Assembly: GCF_954871325.1 (NCBI RefSeq) | Contig: NC_088779.1 | Span: 8,496,846 to 8,560,845 of the forward strand | DNA length: 64,000 nt | Direction of reading: 5' to 3' | DNA from: Gordionus sp. m RMFG-2023 | Taxonomy: Eukaryota; Nematomorpha; Gordioida; Chordodea; Parachordodidae | Part shown: one piece after another, positions 26,241 through 37,376 of the stretch | How the letters are laid out: the number at the start of each line of letters is the position of its first letter | Numbering within the stretch: the first letter of the stretch is position 1 | Notes under the pieces: generated by a model | Databases searched by the model: none | Seen by the model: only the letters and a program-made list of their open reading frames with translations | Told to the model about the DNA's origin: nothing | Translations under genes and position numbers: made by a program

Positions 26241-26906
26241 CAAATTCAAAAAAAATCAATGAATTTAAAAATAAATGAATGAATGTTTTACAGGTAAAGT
26301 CCAAAATGTAAGCGGTCAGGTAATGTTAAAAATAATTAAAATACAATGTTTTGGTGTGTTATTTTAATTTTTATAAATGCTAATTTTATAAAATCCTTTC
26401 ACAATCAATGATTTACATTATTTTTTGAATATGTGATTTAACAATATAACTACTCCCTTGTCCTTATCTTGCTACGTTATATATAACCAGTGGCGTTGGC
26501 GTGGAATGGTGAGGGGGGGGGGCGGGGTGCATAAAAAAATGTAAAAAATAATAATTCACTAAATTGATGATAAAAATGGTTTAAATTTGAAATACAACTA
26601 TTTCTTAGTTTTTAATTTGTAAATAATAATTTTGGCCTACAGAATATTTTTAAATAATTTTGCAAAAACCTTATCTAAAAAAAATTCTAGCTTGTTAATT
26701 TCATTATAAAGTAATATTAATTTATTCCCATTTTATCGAATGCTAAGCACATATGCCACAATATATTTGACTACCTTTTATTCGGTTAATCATAGTCACT
26801 ACTAATAAAGCGTATAGAAATTTTTTAAATACCAACCAAATTTGCTAATTACCGATCAAAATTGATTAAAATGTAATAAGGCCCTTATTATTTAATATAT
26901 ATTATA

Positions 26907-27084
26907 ACGGAATCATGTAGTCGAGTCCAGCCTCCTATATTCATCAACCCAAGGACAGAACCACCAAGTTAGAATAAGGAAAAAATAATGATCGTTGCTG
27001 GAATTCGAATCCAAAACCATCACATTGGTAAGCGACGCTCTTGTCGACCAAGCCACAGAGGTTTTCCGAAAATCACGATTTGCA
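26907..27084 (-). repeat. tRNA-derived SINE
   Basis: A 13-bp duplication AATATATATTATA (26894-26906 and 27085-27097) flanks a 178-bp unit. On the minus strand it contains CCTCTGTGGCTTGGTCGACA, a box-A-like TGGCTTGGTCG, followed by GATGGTTTTGGATTCGAATT, a box-B-like GGATTCGAATTCC. That is the Pol III promoter of a tRNA-derived SINE. It sits inside the large hAT element. Confidence 0.7.
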
Positions 27085-28724
27085 AATATATATTATACAA
27101 AATTTGATAGTGCCTTTCCAAATGAAAAATAAATAATATACAAATTTGATAGGTATTACCTTAAGGTAGCGACTAACATTAACCTTTTTATGCTGCTATT
27201 AAATATAAAAGTATTAAAGCTACACCCATATTGAGTTACTTCTTTTAAAAGATGATAGTAATTTTTTATAATGATAATATTAGTTAAACTTATTTTAGAA
27301 ATTTTGTTTATTTTATTTTTTCAATATTGTTTTGTGCTTTTAGAATCGTTTTATCTTTAATCTTGATATCAAAGTAATTTTCGAATTTTGTTTATAACTT
27401 TCTTATTTATACTATTTAACATGTGAATTGAAGATAAACTAAAATGTGTACTTTAGGCATTGCATATTAGCGTAAGCTTTAGAATTAGTGCTATCAAAAA
27501 CTGCAAACTTCAAGCTCGGAACAGAGTCTCAATATCAGATTTATGTTAAATTTTTGAAAATATAAATCGATTTAAAATTTAATGAGATTTAGATTACTTC
27601 TATATTTATTAAACCAACTGAAAAGAAAAAAAAATAAGATCTCAAAAATATCATGAATCGTGGAAAGAGAAACCTTAATGTATTCAGATGAAATGACTTT
27701 TTGAATCGTGATTTAAACTTCAATATTTACGATTCCGCCTAAGACGCCATAATAGTTATTTCGCTTATTATAACTAGTTTTATTCATTGACTGAAAAAAC
27801 TGATCGATAAACTAGTAAGTACTATTTATATATTGTTCATAAATAAACAATATACCAAGCGGGTTGAAGTACTAAAGAATAGGCACTAATTATTGATAAA
27901 TTTCCGAGATCATGCTTTCAGATATTTGACCAACCGCTTAAGACATGATATTACAGTTAGCTTCTGGGTTCATAATTAGGTTATTTTTTTTAATGGTTGG
28001 ATATTGATTAAAGTGTTAATAAAGAACTATAAACTCAAACCATATACTTAGAACTTCTATATTCTCCATTCTGGCACGTTGCCAATTTTACAATTTTTTA
28101 TTTTTAATAATTCTTTTCCTCTTTAAATCAATTACCAGGCAGAATACAGCAATAAAATATACTAATTAATCCCTACTTAACGGTTTAGTATAAGTTTTAG
28201 AATTAGTATTTCCAAAAGCTTGGCTCAATTCAGGCTTAAAATATGACGTCATAGTTTTCATTTTGTTTATAACTCAGTTTCTTCTTGCGGTTCTCATATT
28301 TGATTTTGGCAACTTTCATTTTTCTTTATACTGTCTACCAAACGGATTAAATTTGAATACGCGCATAGCCAATAATTTCCAATGGGGGGGGGGGGGGGGT
28401 AATTTTTTATATTAAAAGGATTTTTTGCATTAAAAATTTATTAGAACTATCCATCATATAAAATTTATTAGAACTAATCTTCTTATAAAATTTATTTGAT
28501 GTTTGAAAATATGATAATCTCTAACCTAAATAATAAAATATTGTAAAATACAAAATATGAGCAATTACGGTTAAAAAATATTATAGCTATATAAACCGGT
28601 ATGTAAATTACAATAAAATTAAGATCAAACATTTTATAATGATTTAAAAAGTTAGTCAAAATATTCATAAATGAACATTTAATCTTTTTTGCAATTACGT
28701 TAATTTTTTAATAATTTGTTCTGT

Positions 28725-28880
28725 GTAATCTCGTTGAGTGAAACTAGTCTATTTATTCAATCAATTTTAAGATGTTATACTTTTGATATAGGGTTTTATT
28801 ATCTGTAATGAAGAGAAGGTCCTTTCATTTTTCCTGTACTAATTGGTATTGCCAAAATATACAATATTTATAATATATTT
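28725..28880 (-). pseudogene. hAT transposase C-terminal remnant
   Basis: On the minus strand one frame reads ILAIPISTGK and, after a shift, ERTFSSLQIIKPYIKSITS. Together these are the hAT dimerisation signature (LL.IP.TTA..ERTFS.L..IKTYL.S). The shift and the following stop show decay. Confidence 0.6.
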
Positions 28881-30317
28881 GAAAAATTAATAAAATATTT
28901 TTAAAAGTATGCAATGCTTTCTTTCATTGCATTTCTTGGAAGATAATATACGATTAATCTTTTATACCAAGATTAATATTCTGAAATTAATTGGCCTTCA
29001 GATACACTAATATCCGTAAATTTAGCTAAATATTTAATTTTTTTCAATATAAGATCTAATATATCCTCAGATCAGGGTGAGTTATTGATATATAGTAAAT
29101 AAAATAGAGGCATTTGATGAATCACAAATCATTTATTGATTTGAGCCTAAAATGCATCCAAAAGTGAAATTAAAATGGTTGTTTTTTAGTAATCCTCAAT
29201 GAAGTCTATGTTAATATTGGAACAATTTGTTTGTCGGTGGAAGTCGCATAAATCAAAATTATTGGTTGATATTATCTCTTAATTTTCGCAGCAATAAAAT
29301 TATATTCGCGATTCTCATAACCTCTTGCCAAATAAATTTTTTGAAAAATATTGCATTTTGTGTAATAAATAATTTATTTATACATTCCAATCCAATGAAA
29401 AAAATCGGTAGTCATATAATATTTAATAATGCATCAGTTTCAGATGAAATATATGTTTCAGGTTATTCATATTTCTCCAAGGGCATACAAAATAAGTTTT
29501 TCTAGATCCAAAAAAATCTGTTACAGCTTTATGTCGAAGGCTATATCTTGTCATGCAGGATTTTTAACAGTGTCTTTTTTCGTGTAGCACAAGAAGTCTC
29601 AGAAATATCTATATTCAACAAATTCTGTCTATTAGGATATCTGAACATTTCATACACCCCTATAAATTAAATATTTTTTTTTGGTTATTAAATTTTCTTA
29701 TATCCATCAGTGTTTGAGGTTTAAAAAAATGTTAGGAAATAAATTTTAAATTTTAATAAGATAGAATATTAATATACAAGAATTTAATATTAAATTAATT
29801 TTAACTTTTTGCTAATATTTATAATAGAATATAACCTATTTGAAATAGAATACTTTGCAATTCATAATTCATGAAACCCTTTTATACTTTTCAAAAATTC
29901 TTGCTATGGTAGGGGGGTGATTTATTCCCCCCCCCCCTAGCTCCCGCTGGTTACGCACCTGGTCTACAATTAAGCTTTAAACATTGATAAAAATAAAATA
30001 TACAGAACGCTTTCAGTCACTAATTAATTTTTTTACCATTATACTGGCTAACATACACGCTAAAGTTAGATATTACTAATATTGCATAAAACATTGTCAT
30101 ATTTTAGAATTAGGGCTTGTTCAGTCAACTTTAACGGAGATTGTATAAAGACAACCAATTACTTTAATATAATTTCTAATCTGTAAAGCTATTAATTAGC
30201 TTCACATTTTTAAGGGCCATTTTAATACAAAAATTTTTTAAAACAAAAAGAGGTTTGTGAATTTAAACCACTCTCCCCCCACCCCATCGAAAAATTTTGA
30301 TTGCCACTGTATATAAT

Positions 30318-31224
30318 ATAAAAGATATATGTGTCACAATAAAAGACTTTGCATAGTGATAAGAATCAAAAAACCTTTTCAATATAAAACTAATCAAAGA
30401 TTTGTTTTCTTCTTCTTTTTTTCAAATAAGTGAATGCAGTGAAGCATAATACCCCTTAAACACCCCTTAAACATTAATACCCCTCTCTAAAGTAGCTAAT
30501 TATTTCTTGACTCCCAACTTCAATTATAAATTTCAAAAATTTTTTATTGCACCAATTTTTACTATATAATATAAATGTAAAAATTTTTAGATTTTTTTTT
30601 AAAATTAATAACTTAGATATATAAGGGGAAGAGAATATTTTTTCGTAAATATTTAATTGTTTATATAAATTTTGTTCCATAAAATGGTTAAATTATTAAG
30701 AAAGAGATCTTTCATGGTACTTTCATTTTATTTATGAATCTTCGGGACAGCATGAGTGAGTAGAAATAGTTAATATAAAATTATAAATTAGGGAAAGTAG
30801 AAAAATTAGAAAGTAAACGATAATATAAAATAGACAAATAGTTTTTTCAATCGTCTCAGAATGAGTATCATCAGAAGAAGAAGTTAAATTATGTATTAAT
30901 ATATATATTTAAAAAAAAAAAAATTTTAAATTCTCATAATCGCACAAGTCTTTAGATTCTTTAACCTGGAGGTCATGTGAAATAATTAGGTCTAGTGATG
31001 CAAATTCGCTCCACTCAAGCCGACTCCAAAACGTCTTAGCCCAGCTTAAAGTCGGAAAAATGGCTCAACCTTGGAGCTCAAAAAAATGGGCTCAAACTTG
31101 AACTCGAAATCTGTGTATTATAGTATTGAAGAAAAATTTGAGTCCCCTCAAAATTTTAATATATTTTTTTAACACCACTTATAAAAAAGGTAATTTTGAA
31201 ATAAATTTTTGAGTCCCCTGATAT
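30318..31224. other. Spacer left of the inverted duplication
   Basis: AT-rich. A 68-codon minus frame at 30474-30680 has no recognised domain. About 31000-31110 has CT-rich phrases (GCTCCACTCAAGCCGACTCC, GGCTCAAACTTGAACTC) that resemble a segment near 40420-40460 and may be a decayed repeat. Confidence 0.4.
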
Positions 31225-31492
31225 TGATGGTAGCCAGCTTCTATAAATATAATAAATAAACATTTTAGCTTTCAAACAGGTTAATATTACCGAGTGGTAT
31301 GCTTGATGCGCACAAATCGTTGCGATTTTGTCAGTATTTCACTCTGAAATAATATGAAATTAAATCAGACTACTTTAGCTTTAAATGGTAGACTGAATTA
31401 AAAATAATTCGAAGTAAACATGTTAGATATATCTTTGTAAGGGAAAGACCTTAAGGAAATTAGATGGATATGATGCTTATTATAAACAAATA

Positions 31493-32270
31493 GAGGCACA
31501 TAACAAAAGAGGGTCCCCACCCCCTATCGCAAATTTATCTGTTTTCGCATATATCATTTTACGCCAATAAAAATCTCCTACTTATACTTACCCCACCCAC
31601 CTCTACCCAAAAATAAATAACGACTATGATTCAGAATTTTTAGTAAAAAAAAAGCATTTTTTTAAAATAGTGAAAACCCAAAATGAATATATATAAGCAT
31701 TTTTAAAAAAATGAAAACCCAAATTGATAATAAAAAAGTGAACCTAAAGATCTCCAATGAAATTTATGGGGGGAGGGTAAAATCAACATAATAGTGCTCT
31801 CTAGAGGTCTGTAATGAGCGGGGCAAGTCAAAAAGCCAGCCCAGTTGTTGTTTAAAATTTTTTTAACCCATCTACTTATAATTTTTTTTTTTAAATTTAC
31901 CCGCCCGCTTGCCAATTTATCTATATATTTTGTTTAACCTACCCCCCCCCCCCCACTTCCTAATGTTTATAAATTATTTTAATAACTATTTTCTTACTAT
32001 TTATTTATTTTAATGTATTTTTAATTAAACCTATAAAATTTACAATATTATGAAATAAACCTATTATTATAATTGAAGTCTGTTCTGTTCATTTCGCATA
32101 AAAAAAATATTAAAAATAAAACCGCCCTCACATGCACATTGCTTTAAAAATATTTTTAACCTACCCAATGTTTAAAATATTTATAAAACATATCCATTGT
32201 AGACCTCTAAAGCTCTAACCCCCCCCCCCCCCTCCAATCCCTTCTCTTAGCAAAATTTTGGATATGCCTA
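31493..32270. mobile_element. hAT relic shared by both arms (left copy)
   Basis: The left end GAGGCACATAACAAAAGAGG corresponds to the better-preserved CAGGCGCCTAACC end of the right-arm copy. The right end is GGATATGCCTA followed by TTGCAAATA, and TGCAAA is found beyond the other end in the right arm, consistent with an 8-bp duplication. CCCCACCCCC and C-tracts inside are typical of the G/C-tract hAT family. A MITE is nested at 31802-32209. No transposase remains. Confidence 0.5.
31802..32209. mobile_element. hAT MITE, TAGAGGTCTGYAATG ends (left arm copy)
   Basis: Begins TAGAGGTCTGTAATGAGCGG and ends CATTGTAGACCTCTA, a 15-bp inverted end. Flanking bases show a weak 8-mer similarity (GTGCTCTC / AAGCTCTA). 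A matching copy sits at 46729-47069 in the other arm, so it was present before the duplication. Confidence 0.7.
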
Positions 32271-32682
32271 TTTGCAAATAGATATTATTGTTTAAAATTA
32301 AATTTGAAGTATAATACACTAATCAAATTAAAAAAATTAATTAGTCAAGATTAAAAAATAAATTTAAATGATAATTGAATTTTCAATTGATAGATATCAG
32401 ATATACTGGTTAGTATTCTTAATGATGCAAACAATTAAAAAGTATAAAATTGAATTTGAATAAAGGATTCTTAACTTATACAAGCATAAGATGTTAAAAA
32501 AATAAAATATATACTTTTTATTTTATTTTAAGTGTTTCATTTTCAAGAAAACAATTGATGCTTAATTGTAACTGGAACTCGGACAAAGGTGACACGGTTA
32601 TATATATACTTTTTATAATATGATCGTTTGTATCTCGAATAAACTAGATATTAAAATTGTAATTATTTTTTTTTAAAATGAC

Positions 32683-32691
32683 TATATAAAG
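32683..32691 (+). promoter_or_regulatory. Conserved TATA box of the short GNAT paralogue
   Basis: TATATAAAG about 100 bp before the ATG at 32792. The same motif at nearly the same distance precedes the long paralogues (35577-35585 and 43423-43431), and related TATATAAAG/CTTTATATA motifs precede the broken copies, which supports a shared core promoter. Confidence 0.5.
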
Positions 32692-32791
32692 CTAAGTATT
32701 TCATTTCAAAATTAATAATTTATTTTAAATATAAAATATCTTTAATTTACAAAATTTATTTTTTAATAAAAACTAAAAATTTGTTTTATCG

Positions 32792-33665
32792 ATGGAATTC
32801 AAATATATATGCATAAATTCTCAGGTGTTTAATGCTAATATATGTAATAGGGAAAAAGGAAATGACAGTGGCAGCCTCCGACAAAAACATATTTATTCTT
32901 ACAAATTCGATGAATTATCTCAAACAATCACTGAAATTGATACGATTGATATAAGGAGAGATTTAGTCTGTATCAAGAAGAAGATCAAATCATTTGATAA
33001 GCAAATAAAAGTGTATAGAATGATATTTTTGGTTAGCCACAGTATTAAGAATTATGACTACATCATGAATAAAAATTCATGTGTTCTGATTAGGTATGAT
33101 CATAAATATTTACTTCTATGAAATTAAATTTTTTTTATAACAGGATGCATTGGAAATTAGACTACAAGGTCCATTTAAATTATTTGATTAACATTTACAA
33201 ACCATCTCTCTTGATCGTAGTAGGTGACCAAAATGGAAATATTATAGGTATAATATGCTATAAATTATTAATATGATTTTAAAATTACATTCTTTTAAAA
33301 TCAATTAAAACAACTCGTCATTATCATTTATTATTAAAGAAAAGATATTAGGAATGAACAAGAACTTTGATCTAGAGGTTAGATTTGCAGTAAAAAGGAC
33401 TTACAGATGTCAAGATATAGATCGACAATTAGAGAGGACGCATCTATACCACACTGGAGATCGCAATTTAGTAGTCAGTGATGTTGTATCAAAACTAGCT
33501 CCTGATGAAAAACTAGAGATGAAAATGATGAATTTCAATTTTAACAAACTAGAACAAAATATTTTTTGTAGCACATATTTACCCACTCCCAGAAAATTTA
33601 TATGGTCATATTTAGTATTAGAATTTGTAACGTTTATAATGGAATTGTTGTTCAATATAATATAG
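32792..33665 (+). CDS. Short GNAT-family paralogue, three exons, 239 aa
   Basis: Exons 32792-33093, 33144-33247 and 33352-33665 join in phase to 240 codons including the stop. It starts MEFKYICINSQVFNA, aligned with MEFKCIAINAQ of the long gene. Exon 2 (MHWKLDYKVHLNYL..., GDQNGNIIG) and exon 3 (FAVKRTYRCQDIDRQLERTH) align with the GNAT half of the long gene at the same intron positions. The acetyl-CoA-binding R-x-x-G-x-G of GNAT enzymes, present in the long gene as RCKGIG, is here RCQDID, so acetyl-CoA binding is doubtful. The YitH-like C-terminal domain is absent. It may be a derived non-enzymatic gene or a pseudogene in its early stage. The frame is intact and the splice sites are good (GTATGA..CAG, GTATAA..TAG). 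Confidence 0.6.
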
Positions 33666-33697
33666 AATAAAATAAAAATAAATTTAGCTAGTCTCAT

Positions 33698-35570
33698 TTA
33701 AACTCCTGAGTTTTTTATAAAATTGTATCATTGCCAAAAAGATACTCAATTATTTTTTTTTTCCTGTCAATTATTTCTAATGTAATTAATAAAGTTAATT
33801 ACAGGATATTATCTAATTCAATTTATTTATTTTAGCCTTTGTCTCAAATTTAAACATAAATTGTATATAAGGCCTTTTTAGAAATAATTTTTATAAGCAT
33901 CTCTAAATATTAAAAAACTTTGGTCTTAATCAAACACTTCTATTGTTAGATAAAGTCCAATAGATTTAAGCAGATTTTAAAAATTCTTCTCAATTCATAT
34001 CTTTTTTTATTCACATTTCAATAAATCTGTCATCAGTATATGGTTTACTGGTACTCACATACATAACCTTCAGGTGTCAACTACATATTCCCTCTTATTT
34101 AAGACCTGACATGCTACAATTACTTAGTACTCGGTAAATCTTTAAATATAAATTTTACTTATGTCTTATCATTTATTCCTAACACCAACTTAAATTCCTT
34201 AACAAAAACCGTAATAAAAATTAAGAAATAGAAAGATTTCAACAATTTAACATTATTACGACACAAACTGACATTTTATGACTAAAACGCTATAATTTCT
34301 AACAGGCCGAAAAATCAGACATTTCACTAATTAAGCTAGGGAATAACTTTCTATCTGGCCAAAAATGGAACTTAAAATGTACACATTTATTGCTTTCCTA
34401 CTTGAAAAAAAAATTCAAAGTTTATAGATTATCGGCTTCTAGCGATTCAAATTCATCCGAATATTTTTAGATCATAACATTCTAAATATATCAATCGAAA
34501 ATTGAAAGAAACAAAATATCCAACCTTGATTACCGCAAAATTTATTTTAATATAGAAACCTTAACAGTTTTAATAGTATTTGTATATTTTTATATTCAAC
34601 AAAATAATTTTAAAATGATTTTAAATAATATAAAAGTGCATATCTCAAAATCCTTTATTTTATTTAAATAAAGCGATGATTAAAAATGATAACATAATTA
34701 ATTGAAAGAATTAATTTCGTCAAAACAAAATAAATCTTATCAATCTTCATATTTGAAATTGTAATGCAAATAATATAGTTTTGTTATGTTTAATTCGGGT
34801 ATAGCTCTTAATAAAAAAAGTCGTAATTCGTAATTTCTAAATAAATAGTAGTGGGTGTTCAGGAATTAGAACACCAGATGGGAATATTTTTTTATTGGAT
34901 CAGATCATAACTCACCCTTTTGAAATTAATTAGTTTTTAAGAAATTTTTCAACGCTACTAATACAACACCACTTTTATTTAAAATATTGAGAAGATATGA
35001 TCTTAAGTTTGCAATTCTCTGAGATCTAACCCAAATGAAGTTTCTAATTTGAAATCTATTTTAAATATAAACAAATATATATAGTTGAAATCATTTTATG
35101 GGTAATCATCTCTATATCTTAACCCCCTAGGCCTTAAATATGTAATCAAAATATTTTATCTTGAATCCAATAGTATAGCTTATTACTATTTTTGTATCTA
35201 AATATAACGGATCGAAATATTTTATAAATTTAGTTTAATAAATTTAGTTTAATAAATTAAATGGTATTTCTGTTATTTGCTTTTTTACCCTCATCATCTT
35301 TATTATATACATATATTGTAGATTAATTGTCAAACGATTACAAGAAAAATTTTATTATAATATTGTTAAAAAAAAAGTTATATATACATTTATTCTTTGC
35401 ATATTATAAATTTCTATTGTCTATTTTTTCAGGAATCGATTAAAAAATTTTATAATTTATATTTTAAAGTATGGGAGGAATATAATATAAAGGTGAGAGG
35501 ATAAATTTTATTTAACCATATTATATCTAGATAAAACTAGATATTAATTAATTAAATTATTTTTAAAAAA
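33698..35570. other. Spacer between the two GNAT genes in the left arm
   Basis: AT-rich, no gene seen. It is matched by the corresponding stretch of the right arm (about 43440-45300) with many small differences. A 14-bp AATAAATTTAGTTT unit is tandemly repeated near 35230-35260. Confidence 0.5.
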
Positions 35571-35576
35571 AGATTA

Positions 35577-35585
35577 TATATAAAG
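35577..35585 (+). promoter_or_regulatory. TATA box of the left long GNAT gene
   Basis: TATATAAAG, 97 bp before the ATG at 35682 and conserved in the mirror copy. Confidence 0.5.
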
Positions 35586-35681
35586 GGTCAATCTGAAGGA
35601 ATTTTTAAATAATACTTTTTTGTAAAATTTAAACTTATCTTAACTCACTTTAAAATTTTTAATTCTTGACTTAAATTTTCC

Positions 35682-37244
35682 ATGGAATTTAAATGCATAG
35701 CTATTAATGCTCAGACACTGAGTGATAAATTTAATGAAAAAAGAGGGGAAGACAGTGGAATCTCGGACCATACATCAATTTCCTCCTCCAATATTAGCCT
35801 TGAATCAGATTCCTTAACAGCGAATGATACGATTAAAGATAATAGGGATTTAGTGCACGCAGAAGATACTTTTCAACCCTCTATCAAACTGAAAATATCC
35901 AGATTTTCGATTCATAGAGTCGTCGAAAAATTGATAAACCCGTCAACTCTAACAGTAGATAATTGTCTGTGCCTCCCAATAAAATTTGAAATCCGAAACC
36001 CTTATCCTAGTGAAATAAGTGAGATATGCAATTGGAGGCACGAGGAATTCGGTTATCGCGCTCATCAGGATTATTTGATGTCTCTTTACAATTGTTACCC
36101 GTCCGGTTGGATCGTGGCCGTTGGCGAAAAGGGAAAGATAATTGGTATAAAATTATTTGTAAAAATATATTCAAATTAATCTTTATATTTTATGTTAGGT
36201 ACTATCTTTGGGATGAATATGAACGATCAGCAAGCCTTCGGAGGATTATTCGCTGTAAAAAAGCCATATAGATGTAAAGGCATAGGCGGACAATTATGGA
36301 AAATTCGTGTAAATTATATTGGAAATCGCAATTTAGGGGTAAATGCTGTCGAATCCAGGATAGTTCCCAATGAAAAACTAGGAATGATATTGGCATTTAG
36401 AAGTAATAAAAAACAAGAGATTAAAAGGCTCGTGAAATTAAATATATTAAAAAATTTTTATAAATTTTTAATGATATTTGTATAACTCTGTAAAAACGTC
36501 TTTAAGAATAATTTAAAAGATATATCTGTTTTATTTTTAATTAGATCGTTTATATATAATATATTTAGTAAAATTATTTCTTGATAAATATTTAAAGTGT
36601 CAAGATTTTATGGAAGAATCACCGCGAGAATCATGAATTCCTTCAGAGTTAAATTATCTCTTCAAGATAACTCCAATTATACCTATACCAAGATGTCTTA
36701 CGATGAAGTCGAACTTCAAAAAGGACTACTTCATTCTCTCATCGAATACGATACACAAATTAACACGATATCCCGCGAACAGTTTATCGAAGAGTCTATA
36801 AACCATTTCGAACACACAGTGACTATAGTGTGTACTGAAGATTTACACAATGATAAAAAACAAAACATCGAAATGTCCCGCAAAGTAGTAGGCTATGGAA
36901 TGTTGAGGCCTCGTTTCGAAGGCAATACGATAGGACCCCTCTACGCGGATTCTCCGAAAATAGCGGAATCGATATTTAGACACTTGCTCAGTCACATAAC
37001 GGAACCAAATACACTGCTTGATATAACTATTATCGACGATTGTTTTGGCAAAAAATACTCCCCTAAAACGATGATAGGTAGTCAACAAAGTAAAAGTATA
37101 CATTCGAGAAGTGTGAAAAATATGATAGCCAATTTGGGGCTCGATTTGGAATGCCACTTGTATCGTATGTATTCCAAAGATAATATCATTCTACCGGTTG
37201 ATAAAGTTTACGCGATGACAAGCTCTGAAGCCTTTTTTTTATAA
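35682..37244 (+). CDS. GNAT + YitH-type acetyltransferase, left copy (437 aa)
   Basis: Exons 35682-36144, 36199-36402 and 36598-37244 join in phase (introns 54 and 195 bp, both GT-AG) to 437 codons plus TAA. Residues 1-95 are Ser/Asp-rich and probably disordered. About 100-225 is a GNAT N-acetyltransferase fold with the acetyl-CoA loop R179-x-x-G182-x-G184 (YRCKGIGGQLW) followed by a beta strand and the NEKLGM...AFR motif. About 240-437 resembles the YitH/HolE-type (DUF1248) C-terminal GNAT domain, with VVGYGMLRPRFEGNTIGPLYA at about 320-340. The family is known to transfer acetyl groups, but the substrate is unknown and no signal peptide or membrane segment is seen. The splice at AGA-A/TG was chosen because it restores F-R-M-S-R-F-Y-G, typical of the family. 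Confidence 0.85.
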
Positions 37245-37349
37245 TCGACTTGTGCCCATTATTATTTTAAATGTATATTTTTCTTCATTTTTTGTTTTAT
37301 ATATTGAATTTTATTATTTTGTAATGTTGATACAATAGTTTTTGATGAC

Positions 37350-37355
37350 AATAAA
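37350..37355 (+). terminator. Polyadenylation hexamer, left long GNAT gene
   Basis: AATAAA 105 nt after the stop codon. The mirrored gene has the same hexamer in the same context (GATGACAATAAA). Confidence 0.5.
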
Positions 37356-37376
37356 TAAATTTATAAATTGACACAA

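Larger units (their letters stand above)
26488..30309 (-). mobile_element. Large decayed hAT element with nested SINE
   Basis: Starts CAGTGGCGTTGGCGTGG and ends TTGATTGCCACTG, with flanking 8-mers TATATAAC (26480-26487) and TATATAAT (30310-30317) differing at one base. Both ends are followed inward by G-tracts or C-tracts like the 2042-3780 element. A hAT dimerisation domain is readable on the minus strand at about 28725-28880. A second right-type terminus (CGCTGGTTACGCACCTG at 29949-29961) with an adjacent C-tract, and a G-tract at 28385-28401, hint at another hAT of about 1.6 kb nested inside, but I could not place its left end. The element lies upstream of the IMPDH start codon. Confidence 0.6.
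31225..37376 (+). repeat. Left arm of a 6-kb inverted duplication
   Basis: Read on the plus strand this arm matches the minus strand of 41630-47625. Shared landmarks in order are GGTATGCTTGATGC (31297), the hAT relic and its MITE (31493-32270), the short GNAT paralogue (32792-33665), AATAGATTTAAGCAGATTTT (33958), and the long GNAT gene (35682-37244) with its poly(A) signal. Divergence is uneven: the long gene is almost identical, while intergenic parts have many small indels. Confidence 0.85.

Noticed and set aside
26990-27066. Candidate tRNA gene on the minus strand
   Set aside because: It has A and B boxes but no complete cloverleaf and is enclosed by a 13-bp target duplication, so it is a SINE head.
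29227-29505. 92-codon plus-strand ORF in the large hAT element
   Set aside because: The readable transposase remnant lies on the minus strand; this frame shows no hAT motif.
36843-37157. 104-codon minus-strand ORF in the left long GNAT gene
   Set aside because: It is the antisense shadow of exon 3; the mirrored shadow (41922-42179 plus) occurs in the other copy for the same reason.
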